A stretch of DNA of 64,000 nucleotides from Chaetoderma sp. LZ-2023a (lineage: Eukaryota > Mollusca > Caudofoveata > Chaetodermatida > Chaetodermatidae): NCBI GenBank assembly GCA_034401795.1, contig CM067372.1, positions 38,414,494 to 38,478,493 of the forward strand. The letters are read 5' to 3'. Positions 33,331-45,200 of the stretch are shown piece after piece (the stretch's first letter is position 1; each line of letters opens with the position of its first letter). The position numbers and the translations under genes were made by a program. The notes under the pieces were generated by a model. The model ran no database searches. It was not told the DNA's origin and saw nothing but the letters and a program-made list of their open reading frames with translations.

Positions 33331-34333
33331 CTATAATTGGGGTAATAGCATGAAGCAGGTGGGAATGGGACGAGTCTTCAGATACGACTTCCCAGACCGT
33401 GTAGACCCACACTGAGGAGGGAGAGGGTGAGTACGTATCTCGTCATCGTCCTCAGTGTTAGTTGTATGTTCACAGGCCTCCTGGCTTGGCAGGAGAAGAG
33501 TCGAACTGGCACCACGGCGCTCGTAACTAACGTCGGGAATACTTGTTTCCGCAGAAGCATCTGTCTGGGTACCGGTGTGACGTGCTACGCCCAGCCTGAG
33601 CTCTGGCACTTGGTCGTCACTGACACAAGGTTTAAGCCGATCGAAGTGGATGACTGAGGTCAGGCCATCCGAGGCGCGGATACGGTAGGTCATGTCCGAC
33701 TTCTTACCTACTACCACCTTTCCACTGTTAACTCAGTTTACTCGGCACGTTTGCAGAATGTCACGAATCGTGAACCCAAACCATTTTTCCCGCCTCATAT
33801 GAATCTCCATGCACTCTCCGGTCGTGCCACATTTTCTGACGCCGGTGTGCAGTGGATAACGTTGCTCTCACTAGCTCATGGTTCTGTTCTATCCACTGCC
33901 GCATGAGCTCTACGTAGAGAGATGATGAATTTTTCTCTCCCGGAATCCTGGGCATGGCCAAATCCAGGGGTAAGACTAATTCATGGCGTAACATTAACCG
34001 CGCAGGGGAATAACCCGTGCTGGAATGTATCGAAGTGCGGTATGCCATGAGCGCATACGGGAGACGTAAATCCCAATCCCGACAATCAAGGCGTGTTTCC
34101 TTAGTAAGCATCGTTGCGAGAGTTCGATTGAATCTCTCCACCATCCCGTCGCTGCGGGGCTGATACAGAGTCGTCCTTGTTTTGACGATATGAAACAATT
34201 TGCAGAGCTCAGAGATCAGCCGACTCTCAAAATTACTTCCTTGGTCGGAGTGCAGTTCATACGGCATAGCAAACCGGCAGACTACATTGCTTGTCAAGAC
34301 CTCTGCAACTGTGGATGCCTCTTGGTCCAGCAA
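33331..34333 (-). pseudogene. Gypsy pol: integrase core and C-terminal region
   Basis: Integrase inserts element cDNA into the host chromosome. The frame 33761-34333 has the second and third catalytic acids in context: LHSDQGSNFESRL and YQPRSDGMVERFNRTL. Next come RLPYALMAYRTSIHSSTGYSP and a basic tail. A frame change near 33761 leads to 33331-33717, with a typical post-integrase strand motif (DMTYRIRASDGLTSVIHFDRL) and an acidic/Thr-rich end. An in-frame TGA near 34345 and a shift near 34400 separate this part from the zinc-binding region upstream. Confidence 0.85.
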
Positions 34334-34394
34334 AGCAAATGCTTCCGCTCACTTCGTAAAATAATCTTGTAACACAAGGATGTACTTGTTTCCT

Positions 34395-35291
34395 TCATCC
34401 GTCGTATCGGAGCACATCAAAAGCCACTCGCTCCCATGGTGCACCAACAATTTTAACTTGTAATGGTGCGGAATGGTGCTGGCCAACAGCGCGTCTTTGA
34501 CATGCGACGCATTTGGCGACCCATGCCTTCAAACTATCACATATGCTGATCCAGTGGAATCTCTGTTTTATCCACATAATTGTTCGTTCCACGGCTAGGT
34601 GTCCAGCATTATCGTGATGTTGTTGTAATATGGTCTCACGGTAATGCTCCGGAATCACTATGCAGTTATTAATGTAGAGAATGTCATTTTGCATGTTGCA
34701 TTCTCCAAACCGCTTGTAGTAGTATTTTGCCGTTGTGGATAATGGTGTAACAGATTCCTTAGGAGGACGTACCCCCTCCTGGATCCACACATATATGTTT
34801 CCTGTTTGCACATCTGTTGCTTGTTCATGGGCGACTGTCTCCGTGCTCCACTCTGTGCACCGCAATTTGGGGAACACTGGAGATGGCTGTGTAGTATGTG
34901 TCACAATGGTGGCCACTTCTTGTTCATCCCCGAACCCGATTCTGCTCAAGGCATCGGCATTTCCATGCAGTTTGCCAGGTCTATGAACAACATTGAAGTT
35001 AAATGCCTGCAGGGATTCCTCTACCTGGCCCTCTGGATTTTTTAGGTTTCTGAGCCAGCATAGGGAGGCGTGATCTGTATGGAGGGTAAATGGGCGCCTG
35101 TACAGAAAGTGTTTATAATACTTGACAAAATGCACAGCAGCTAACAATTCCCTCTTTGTGGTCGCATAACATTTCTCTGTTTTATTTAGAGTATGCGAAC
35201 CATAACCCAGTATGGAGTAAGCCGACGCATCAGTGTACAAGATGAGATCGAGGTTAGGGTTGGGATGAACAAGAATTGGAGCGGTCGTCAA
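34395..35291 (-). pseudogene. Gypsy pol: RNase H and integrase zinc-binding domain
   Basis: RNase H removes the RNA strand during reverse transcription. Acidic residues are seen in LILYTDASAYSILG (Asp), YATTKRELLAAVHF (Glu), FTLHTDHASL (Asp), then GKLHGNADALSRIG. The integrase HHCC module follows (HHDNAGHLAVERTI ... AKCVACQRR), and the first catalytic Asp of the core (VAFDVLRYDG) just before a stop at 34395. All domain residues in this 298-codon frame look intact. Confidence 0.85.
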
Positions 35292-35492
35292 AAGTTCCTT
35301 CAGCGCCCTGAAGGAACCTTCACACTCACTAGTCCACTCGAATGGTCGATCTTTTTCGGTGATCCTGAATAGAGGTGATGCAATCTCACTGAAATGACGG
35401 ATATATCGACGATAGTACTGGCAGAGACCTAGGAAACTCCGGGTATCTGTGACGGAAGTAGGCGTTTGACACTCTGCTATTGCTTTTGTTTT

Positions 35493-36291
35493 TTATGGTT
35501 GAGTAGCCACTCCATCGCCGGATATGACGTGTCGTGGGAACACGACGCTCTGTCTGAAAAGATGACATTTCTTTGGTTTGAGATTTAAGTTAGCCGTATG
35601 AAATCGGGAAATAATTTTGTCCAGATTAAACAAAGTCTGCTCAAACGAGGAACCAAAGACGATTACGACGTCGATGTAACACAGACAGATTTCCCATTGC
35701 AGGGTAGTTAATACCTGCTCAATGAAATGCTCAAACATTCCAGGAGCATTGCACAAGCCATAGGGCATCTTTCGGAACTGAAAAAGACCGTCTCGGCATA
35801 TAAACGCGGTCTTTTCCATGTCAGCCTCATCCATAGCCACCTGCCAGTAACTGCTAGCTAAATCAAGGGTACAAAACCACTTGGCTCCGGACAAGGAATC
35901 TAAGGCCTGATCTATCCAAGGTAATGGATAAGCATCTTTGATGCTAAGATCATTAAGGTGGTGGTAGTCTATACAAAACCGCAAAGATCCGTCCTTTTTG
36001 CCTGCTAGTACAATGGGACCGGCCCAAGAGGATGCTGATGGCTCTATTATTCCAGTCTGCAACATGTCATTTATCTGTTGGTGTGCCTCTGCCTCCTTAT
36101 GAATGGGAAGACGTCAAACGGGCTGTCGAACAGGTCTGTTGAAACAACAGACCAACAGTGTCGATAAAGTGTCGTACGAGATGAGTTTCTCCCAGATCCA
36201 TGTCTCCGGCCGAAAAACTATCGCGATATTTGTAAAGTAATTTCCATATGTGTTCTTTTTTAGATTGCATCAATCCAACTGTGGCATGCAA
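35493..36291 (-). pseudogene. Gypsy pol: reverse transcriptase with altered catalytic box
   Basis: Copies element RNA into DNA. From 36065: IIEPSASSWAGPIVLAGKKD, LRFCIDYHHLND, FCTLDLASSYWQVAMDE (first catalytic Asp), FRKMPYGLCNAPGMFEHFIE, then CYIDVVIVFG. The canonical Tyr-x-Asp-Asp pair reads Tyr-Ile-Asp-Val: the second Asp codon is GTC at 35667-35669. The upstream part (36097-36291, MQSKKEHIWKLLYKYRDSFS) is in another frame. The loss of this Asp alone should abolish polymerase activity. Confidence 0.85.
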
Positions 36292-36517
36292 ATATAAGTC
36301 ATGTATTTTATTTTATTGATGCACTGGCAATGCACGGCTTCATTTCCACATGCTAACCAACTGACAGTCATGCACCCATTAGTTTAATTTGTTGGTCACC
36401 TTCTCCCTGGTCAGGGATCGAACCGCCATACTGCAACCCTGCATGGCATCAGCAACCAGACATCTTTCCACTGGACCACCGCGCCAAGACAAAAATCTTG
36501 GGTTAGCCGACAAGCTT

Positions 36518-37127
36518 TCACATGTCATGTAGGTATTCTGACAAATCATCAGAAGTTGTTGCTGGTGAGATCACATCCACCAAATGGCCACAATGGACTC
36601 CTGGTTCAAGAGTTATTGGGTCCGCGGTGCCATTGAATACCCTAAAGGGTATATGATCCTTGTTGGTGGTGTCCACGATCTGTAGGTTTGAGGGACGGCT
36701 TCTTATGAGGTGGGATGCTCTCATACAAGCGTTTGTTAAAAACGGTGATGGAAGGTCTAGTGTCAACGGTGGCACTGGTGGAAACACCGCTAAACAGGCA
36801 GGCACACTTATATATTACTTTACGGTGGATCCGCAGAAGAGTTTCCAATGATACCATTTGAGGAAGTGATTTTGGTGCGGTATCATCCTGTATGGCTTGT
36901 ATCCGGATAGCTTCCGTGAGTGCGGTTGGTGGCTGAGTGTGGAAGGGGCCAACCTGTCGTCGCTGCTGCTGTGAGTGCTTAGGCGATGACGGAGCTCGGG
37001 GTAGCAATGGTGATGGTGGTGATGCTGTTTCCGTGTATGCTGAGTTGGTGTAAACAGCAGTGTGGATAGGATGATCGTGATCGCAGATGAGGGCTAACTG
37101 TGTGAGCCACATTTGACAGTGCATCAT
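36518..37127 (-). pseudogene. Gypsy pol: protease region
   Basis: A retropepsin-like active-site segment, TSATVDTRPSITVFNKRLYE, lies at 36759-36767 for VDT. The usual Gly-Ala after Asp-Thr is replaced by Arg-Pro. A second frame (36518-36805) continues with a linker (LQIVDTTNKDHIPFRVFNGT) that resembles the protease-to-RT spacer. Upstream is Pro/Ser/Gln-rich sequence. Broken frames. Confidence 0.6.
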
Positions 37128-37709
37128 GGGATGTTTGGTTGATGCACAGAAGAAACAATGACAGCAAGCTATTTTCCCGTCCTTGGTGCGGTGCTTCTTC
37201 TTGCGGGTCCATGAAGCAGAATGCGTACTCCTTTCGAATCACTGCTGCTGCTGGTGGAGGTGGTGGATGATGCGGTAAGGACTTGTGAATTGCACACCAC
37301 CAAGGGACACCGGGTGCCAAGTGCCTTGGCGGTGGATCATGTATAAATATGGTTTCAGTGGAGGTGCTACAACCCACCACTGCCGTTTTGCATAGAAAAG
37401 AAGGTTGAGTAGATGCAGAATTTGCAGGGTCACATTTTCCGGAGGGGGGGAGATGTCAGTGCTGCGGATGCGGTGTGCATCGTTGATACTGACATAGAGG
37501 AAGCTGGGTGCTGGTGCGTGTATGGTGTTATAGGAGATTGAGTATTAGTGTTGGCCACCTGCTGTTGCCATTCAGAGGCCGCAGTTGAGCCGGGTTGTGA
37601 GGACAGGCACCGAAGTGACTCTGTAATCGGTGCCCTTGTTAGTTGACAGTGTCTCAGGCTACAGAGTTCGTCGGTCAGCGGTTGGAGTTGTTGATGGAGG
37701 GCAATTAGG

Positions 37710-38940
37710 ACATCGATCCTTCCAGTGGCACAGCTAACCACATCCAAAACATGTATTTGGTGCCTGTGCAGAAGCTACTGTGGTTGCTGGTCGTTTGGTT
37801 GATTGTGTAGCGATGGTTGTGCTGAGGTTGGTGACTAAGTTAGTGAGTGTGGAGATCTGTTTAGTAATCTCTTCCAACCTATCGTGCATATTTTGTCTGT
37901 TGTTATTGTTGTGCTGATTCCCGCGTCCTGGGGCATTGTTGTGGCCTCCGTAATGGGATTGTAGTGAAGCTGGCGGCGATTGTTTTTCTCCCGCTCCAAG
38001 AAGTTTTTGATATGAACCGCGGTGGCTGTTAATTGCTGTAAGCTACCATGCTCCGCGAGAAATAATTTTTCCTTCAAGGCAGGTTCACCGCTCAATGCAT
38101 CAATGAAGGTATCAAGATGTAAATGGGTTACGCCCTCAAGATTGGTGCTAGGATAAGCACGGGTAACTATCCACCGGATACGACTAGCTAACTCCGGTAA
38201 TGTCTCCTCCGTGCATTGACGTAGGTTTTTAAGTTGGAGCTGACTTGTTTCTCCAAGGGCTGTGTCGCCGAATCTTTCCGACAATGCATTTTCCAGTTCC
38301 GTGTATGTTGGTGTGTAGTCGGTGCATATGTCTGCCAGGATGTGTAGAGCTTTCCTGGACAGCTTTGCGGCTAAATATTCTCCCATTTGGCGATTGGTCC
38401 ACCAGTCCGTGTGGCTTATGATCTCGAACTGAACTTTATAGTTGGCCCTATCATTTCCCCCGCTAAATTCGAGGGGGGGGGGGGAGAGAATGATCCGGCC
38501 AAGTCCATGTCGCAAAGTCATAGCCGTGAATCCAGGTGGTGGTGCTGGGGAGACGGATGAGAAAGCGGATGCTGGTCTGCATGTTGGTGGTGGTGGTGGT
38601 GTTTACCGTCGATGTCCCTGACGATGCTGTAAAGGTGATTCCCATCGTTGATGCTGTGCATGATACGTGGGTTCCCCCACATCCGCTCTGATGCGGGTCC
38701 ATAGACAGGAGTTGGTCTATAAACGGGTGGAGGCATACTGTGCAGACGACATGGACGTTCTGCTGGTTGGTGTAACGGATGTTCCTCATATGGTGGCGGT
38801 GCAGGTGACTGACGAGGATGATGCGTATGATGTGTAGGTCTCCTGATGTATTGCGGCCCCGTTGGATAATAGGGTGACGATGCACGAAGCGGCGGAGATG
38901 CGGGATATGGTACATGAGTGTCTGGCCACTGGTCACCCAT
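37710..38940 (-). pseudogene. Gypsy gag with stop in its zinc knuckle
   Basis: Gag forms the particle and binds element RNA. From about 38940 there is a Pro/His-rich N-terminus. After a run of about 12 C (38468-38480, frame changes) comes a capsid-like region in 37835-38521: FSGGNDRANYKVQFEI, EYLAAKLSRKALHILADI, LENALSERFGD, ELASRIRWIVTRAYP, FIDALSGEPALKEKLF. A further shift leads to a CCHC knuckle at 37710-37751 (C-x2-C-x4-H-x4-C) whose sixth position is TAG. The frame changes make it inactive. Confidence 0.8.
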
Positions 38941-39169
38941 TGATGACGTTGGCGAACAATATGGTCGTGAAGGATAGTGTTGCCCCTGTGGGGGTCTGTG
39001 TCATGATCGTCCACGATCCGGCGTAGATGGTGTTGCCTAATGTGGATATCTGATAAGGTTATATATTGAGTTCCCACCAGCGAGGCATCACGGAAGGTCC
39101 CCTCAATGATCGGTAAAAACTTGTGTAGAGGCGGCGCTGGTCGTCCCGCACTGGGGAAATTGGGGACAA

Positions 39170-39867
39170 GAGAGCGCCGCAACGAAGTCACTAGGTAGTT
39201 TAATATAAATCACTATACCCCTAACACAAAGAAAATATTGTTGTTGCGAGAGGAAAGTGCCTCATGCAGGTCTCAGTCACAGGAAAATGCCTTCAATACC
39301 GAAGCGGAGGAAGAGCTGGCAAAAAGGGACACTCATTTGTTCAAACAGAAAATGCTAAGTGTTGAAAATCCTAGTGAAGCCATAATTAAGATGATGCACA
39401 CTGGTTTACGTGAAGACAGGATGAATGATTTCTGAGGAATTCCCAGATCACTGTCTTATGTAGATCCAAAATTACTGCATTGGTAGTTGGCGCTTTATTT
39501 ATGCGGGCCTTCTGCTACATTCTAACCTACCAGTCAGTTATTAGAAACGAATACAAGCTTTGGCCGCAAGTGGCAGGGATTCCTACCTAACTTTAGATAC
39601 ATTTATCCAATGCCCGCAGATGTTCAGCTTCCCGTAGGTTGCCCTACATAGCATCTACCTCCGAAGGATAGTGTGCGTACATGCTACAAAGCAAGGCTCC
39701 CGAATCAGATAATAAGCTAATTACATTGTCCCGTAACCACATATAACATCACCAGGACAATGGTTACAGTTTACACAAGCAAGTTTAGAAAGTGCTTGGC
39801 ATTTATGGTGGGGATAGAGAGATGGATATCCATCGCTAGTGTCCTTACCGTGAGGGAGTGGTGGATT
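39170..39867 (-). repeat. 5' LTR of the Gypsy element, part 1
   Basis: Matches 25395-25973. AATAAA on the - strand is at 39494-39499. It is cut at ggtggatt by the outer DIRS element and continues at 57354-57501. Confidence 0.6.
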
Positions 39868-40075
39868 GAAGGAAATTTCAATCTCCCTTTCTCCGAGATC
39901 TAACAATACTTACCATTCTATTACTTCTAATAACAACCTATCCTGATAGCTGGCTCTAGGAATCTAGACTTAGTAAGCTTTACCGGCTCCTGGAACCGGG
40001 TACACGGTCCCAACAAATGGGTACCCTTCTGCCAGTGAGGCTCATATTGTTTGCATAGCTACCAAACAAGAGAAT
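39868..40075. repeat. outer DIRS left terminal repeat
   Basis: GAAGGAAATTTCAATCTCCC start, then accattctattacttctaat, ctggctctaggaatctag, ggctcctggaaccgggtac, and tgtttgcatagc. It is the inverted complement of 57170-57350. Confidence 0.7.
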
Positions 40076-40111
40076 ACCTATGGCTTGCCTCCGCGGGGCT
40101 GGACAGAGGGT

Positions 40112-40215
40112 CCGTAATAGAATGGTAAGTATTGTTAGATCGCAGAGAAAGGGAAATTGAAATTTCCTTCATTCTCCTTCGATCAATACTTAACCATTCT
40201 ATTACTTCTGATAAC
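40112..40215. repeat. outer DIRS internal complementary region
   Basis: Reads agaatggtaagtattgttag ... gaaatttccttc (complement of the left end), then ATT, then ctccttcgatcaatactt (complement of the right end). This is the joined-ends sequence that DIRS elements are thought to use for circle formation. Confidence 0.7.
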
Positions 40216-40721
40216 ACCAGATTTAAACAGTAACCTGGTGGGAAGGGGCAAGCCATCAATTGCTTCTTCTGCCCCTGGAGAAAGATCTTAGATTTAAACT
40301 TGACACATGGAGACCTAAAAGGACCATCAAGTTTAGGGACCGAATCACATTCGCATCTCCGCCCCCCCCCCCCACCCCTCACCCCTCTTTTTCCTCCTAA
40401 GAAAAAGGGAGAGAACTCATGAACATGCATCTTGCCTGAAACACGAATATGCTAAGAGGGTTAACTGCTCTTTGCATATATTAGCCTGGGAATGAGCATG
40501 AATATATAATATGAATGATCATCATATATAAACATAATACAAAAAACTCTCAAACTTGAATTACCTTATGATTATTGGATTACAGATGGGGAGCCTTCAA
40601 CCAAGCACTTGTTCGACCATCCGTGACACAATTTGGTTGTAATCTTCTCGGCGGGCCATGTCTGTTCCTTAAATTTTGCTTTTTCAAGTACCAAAAAGGG
40701 AGCAGATCAGTGTGGCCATTT

Positions 40722-41373
40722 TTAAACTATCGTTTCAAAACAGCTAAGGTGAGTGGATTGACGGAGTCTGACACATCCCTCATATAGTAATCCGTGAATG
40801 AGGCCTCTAACGGAACACCATTGTAAACGGCTATTCCTTTGACATTGTGTGCTCTTGCGCATTGCACCTGATGCCCAGTCGCAATCTCGTAGGTAGTTTG
40901 GATGCATACCACCACCCAATGAGAGATAGAATCCATGGATGCCGTGCCATAAGGCTTTTTATGGCAGATCCACAGATGTCTATCATTCGACCGTAACGAG
41001 TCTGTCAATTTTTTGTACTTAGTCAAAGCACGGACTTGGCACCAGACACCGGCATCATGATCAAACCTAGTTAGTTTCGGTATAATGATCGGTTTGCCGG
41101 GATATTTCAAAGATTGATTCTTTGACATAAACTCTGCTCTTGGCAGTAGACGCAGACCCTCTCCGGAGACAATAAATCAGTCCCTCTCTGCTGAAACCGC
41201 ATGGATCTCACGCGCCTTATTGCTGAGGAAGCTGCCAATAGAAAGACAGCCTTTAGAGTCAAATACTTTAGACTATCCGGACCCAATGGTTCGAAAGGGT
41301 GCTTGGCCAGTACATTAAGCACTAAAGATAGACTCCAGGCTGGAATGAATACAGGTTGTCTCGGTCGGAGATT
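40722..41373 (-). pseudogene. outer DIRS tyrosine recombinase, C-terminal part
   Basis: Tyrosine recombinase integrates the circular DIRS DNA. Readable from RQPVFIPAWSLSLVLNVLAK (41360) through the first catalytic-Arg region (AASSAIRRVRSMRFQQ, altered relative to copy B), LTRFDHDAGVWCQVRALTKY, HLWICHKKPYG, to SFTDYYMRDVSD and the C-terminus LALAVLKR-like end at 40727. Compared with copy B it lacks about a dozen codons before SFTDYY, including the Trp/His region. The His-x2-Arg motif reads His-Asn-Val-Lys. Non-functional. Confidence 0.75.
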
Positions 41374-41560
41374 GCAGGAAATGTCAATTTCCCTTTCTCC
41401 GAGATCTAACAATACTCACCATTCTGTTACTTCTGATATACAGCTGGCCCTGACAGCGGCTCTAGGATTATAGACTTAGAAAGCTTTACCGACTCCTGGG
41501 AACCGGGTATTCGGCTCCCAACTGCCGAGTACCCGTTTACCATAGAGCTCATATTGTTTG
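41374..41560. repeat. inner DIRS left terminal repeat
   Basis: GCAGGAAATGTCAATTTCCC, then caccattctgttacttctga, ctctaggattatagacttag, aagctttaccgactcctgg. It is the complement of 52215-52401, with near identity over gagtacccgtttaccatagagctcat. Confidence 0.75.
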
Positions 41561-41614
41561 CATAGCCACCAAACAAGAGAAAACTATGGCTTGCCTCCGT
41601 GGGGCTGGGAGGCT

Positions 41615-41715
41615 GGGTCCGTAACAGAATGGTGAGTATTGTTAGATCTCGGAGAAAGGGAAATTGACATTTCCTGCATTCTCCTTCGATCAATACTCAC
41701 CATTCTGTTACTTCT
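41615..41715. repeat. inner DIRS internal complementary region
   Basis: cagaatggtgagtattgtta ... gaaattgacatttcctgc, ATT, ctccttcgatcaatactcac. This joins the complements of the two element ends with a 3-base core. Confidence 0.75.
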
Positions 41716-42215
41716 GATATACACCAGATTTGATCAGTAACCTGGTGGGAAGGGGCAAGCCATAAATGCTAATTTTGCCCCTTGGAGAAAGATTTTAGAC
41801 TTCAAACTTGACTAACGGAGACCTAAAAGGACCGTCAAGTTCACGGAACCGAATCACATTCGCGTCACAGCCCCCCCCCCTTTTTCCTCCTAAGAAAAGG
41901 GAGAGAACTAACGAACATGTATCTCGCCTGAAAACACAAATATGCCAAGAGGGTTAACTACTCCCTGCATATTCCATGTATTAGCCTGGGAATGACCATG
42001 AATATATAAGATGAATGAACATGATACATATACATAATACAAAAAACTCTCACTTATTGAATTAACTTATGATAATTGGACTTCAGACGTACCGCCTCCA
42101 ACCATTCACCGGTTCGGCCATCGGTGACACAATCTGGTTGACATCCTCTCGCCTGACCATGCATGCTTTAGGTTCACCAAAGTGAGAAAAGGGTGAAAAG
42201 CAGTGTGGTCACTAA

Positions 42216-42288
42216 CTATCGTTTCAAAACAGCTAAAGCGAGTGGATTGGCTGAGTCTGACACATCACTCATATAGTAATCCGTGAAT
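42216..42288 (-). CDS. inner DIRS recombinase, C-terminal tail (cut off by LINE)
   Basis: Encodes FTDYYMSDVSDSANPLALAV and the last residues before the stop at 42216. The LINE target duplication (42275-42288) lies over the FTDY codons. The putative nucleophilic Tyr region is therefore separated from the rest of the recombinase at 46275-47389. Confidence 0.75.
42275..42288 (+). repeat. LINE target site duplication, left copy
   Basis: AGTAATCCGTGAAT, identical to 46261-46274. Confidence 0.9.
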
Positions 42289-45200
42289 CCCCTGTTTAAG
42301 ACTATATGCTCGGCCTCAACGTGGCGCAGGGGTGTAACCCACTGGGTGTCAATCCAGACATTTGGAGGGGCTAACCAGAGCATTATGCACAACGCTAATG
42401 AAATTACACTTGGAGATCGAATCAATCGAAATGGTGCTCGCCCTGTGAGGATCCGCCAGGCAGGTGCAGCGCCGGGCTCCATGCCTCGAAGGAGCCCACC
42501 CTCAGCAACTGGAGGTCTCATCAACTCGTCTTGTGGAGCCAGGGGACGAGGATGGAGAGCTACTGGCCAACGGAAAGAGAAGACCAAACCCAAAGAGAAC
42601 CCCAGTATCAACATCATGCACTGGAATGCAGAAGGGGTTACCAACAAGAAATCAGAGCTCGAACAGTTCCTGTACGAAAACAACATTGATATCTGCTGCA
42701 TTCAAGAGACACACCTGCAAGAAGGAAAACCATTTAAGATCAGAGGTTACCAGATATTCCGGTGTGATCGAAGAGGAAGAAAGAAAGGTGGGGTGATGAC
42801 CTTGGTCCGAAACAGCGTGAACGCCAGCCAGATCAAAACCTTTATGGAAGAGGCAGAATATATCAAGATCAAGGTAACAACCAGCAACTCTGTGATTGAA
42901 ATTCTCAATTACTACTGCCCTAAGGACAAGAATCTCTCACTTGACACAATCCAGGTCCCGGACTGCCACTTCCTCATTGCGGGAGACTTTAATAGCCAGT
43001 CCCAGAGCTGGGGATACAGAACACTTGATAAACGAGGAGAAGACATTGAAGCATGGCAAGATGAAAAGCACCTTTTACTTGTCAACGATCCCACAGATCA
43101 GCCTACCTTCTACTCGCGCCGATGGCACTCGACAACAACGCCGGACTTGGCATTTTGTACAGAAGACATTCACAGAAACCTCAGTAGAGTGGTCGGATCG
43201 CAGTTAGGAGGAAGCGACCACCGCCCAGTCCTCCTCTCTCTTTCTGGAAGTATTTCGACCAGTTCACCTCAACATCCAAGGTGGAACTACAAAAAGGCAA
43301 ATTGGAGTCTGTTCGGCATTCGTTCCAATGAGCTTACCCATAATATAGCAGTAGAAGGGAGAAACATCAACAATGTGGTCAAGGAATTTAATTCAAGTAT
43401 CCTCAAGGCTGCCAATGAAGCGATTCCTCGAGGGTTCAGGAAAAACTACCGCCCCTACTGGACAACAGAACTGCAAGCAGCACATGATAAACTAGACAAG
43501 GCCAGAGAAGATGCAGAGGGTAATCCCTGTCATGAAAACCACTTCACGCTACAACAAACTAAAGCCAGGTATCTAAAGACCAAGCTGGAGGCCAAAAGAA
43601 GAAGCTGGAGGGAAAAGACGGCAGGGTTTAATTTAGAGAGAGACACCACAAAACTATGGAGACTGACTAAAGCACTCAATGATGAGGGTGTCAGGGGAGA
43701 GAAGATTACTCTTGAAGAAGATGGACAAACACTGACAGGAAAGATGGCAGCAGATGCCTTTGCGAAGGCATATGCAAAAGAAAGCAACATTTCTATACCA
43801 CGAATGCGTCAAAGGGAGGTTAGAAAAGAGCAAAAGGAAAGAACAGACACCAACACTCACGATGCAATGAAAGTTGACATTAGTTTAACAGAACTGAAGA
43901 AGGCTATCCGCCAACTGAAAAAGAAGAAATCTCCCGGGCCAGATGGCATTACGAATGAAATGATCCAACACCTTGGTAATGCATCTCTTCGCAAGTTGCT
44001 AGACATCTTTAATCTCAGTTGGACCAATGGAGAGGTTCCTCAGTGCTGGAAGGAAGCCAGAATGACTCCTATTCTGAAAAAAGGAAAGAACAAGACGAAA
44101 GTGCTGAGCTACCGTCCTATCAGTCTTACAAGCTGCATATGCAAGACCATGGAGCGCATCATCAACCAGCGGTTGCAGTGGTACCTGGAGTCAGAGAACA
44201 TTATAGTTTCAAAGCAGGCCGGATTCAGAAGATACAGGAGCACAGAAGATCAAACAACACATCTTGCACAGGTCATAGAGGACACTTTTCAAGCCAAGAA
44301 GGTGATGCTAGCTGCCTTTATCGATCTGCAGAAAGCATTTGACAAGGTGTGGAAGGATGGCCTCCTCGTGAAGCTCCGGCGCACAGGCATCGGTGGCAAC
44401 ATGTTCCGATGGACAAAGTCATACCTACACAATCGCAGAGCTAGGGTGCTGGTGGATGGACAATCTGGACAGAATGTATTGCTGAGACAAGGGGTGCCAC
44501 AAGGCGGAGTATTATCACCTACTCTGTTCATACTCTTCATCAATGACATTGTAGCAGAGCTGCCCAATGGGATCCAAGCAGCCCTCTATGCAGATGACCT
44601 CGTAATCTGGTGCACCGAGGAGTACACAACGACTGCCACGTACAGAATGCAGCTCGCCTTGGACAGAATTACAGCTTGGGCCAATCGCTGGTGTATTACC
44701 ATCAACAAAGAAAAATCATCAGCCATGCTATTCACACTGTCCACCAAAACCAAGGTTGGCAATCTGACACTGGGCGGTACTCCACTCGAATACGAGGACC
44801 AGCAGACATACCTGGGAGTCACATATGACAGAAGATTAACATGGAAGGAGCACATCCAGAATGCAGAGGCAAAGGCCAGAAGAAAGCTAAACATCATGAG
44901 GAAGCTGGCAGGAACAAAGTGGGGTGCCAATGAAAGGATCCTCAAGACCATCTACCTAGGTGCCGTACGACCACACCTTGAGTATGGATCCAGCTCATGG
45001 ATGACAACAGCTAAATCTCATCAACAGAACCTCGACAGAGTACAAAACCAGGCACTGCGCATCATCACTGGTGGAATGAGATCAACACCAATAGAAAAAA
45101 TGGAGCAGACAGCAGGCATTCCCCCACTTAGCAAAGGAAGGGAATGCAAAGCACTGATCCAAGCTGCAAAGTTCAAATCGTTCAATAACCACCCGATGAA

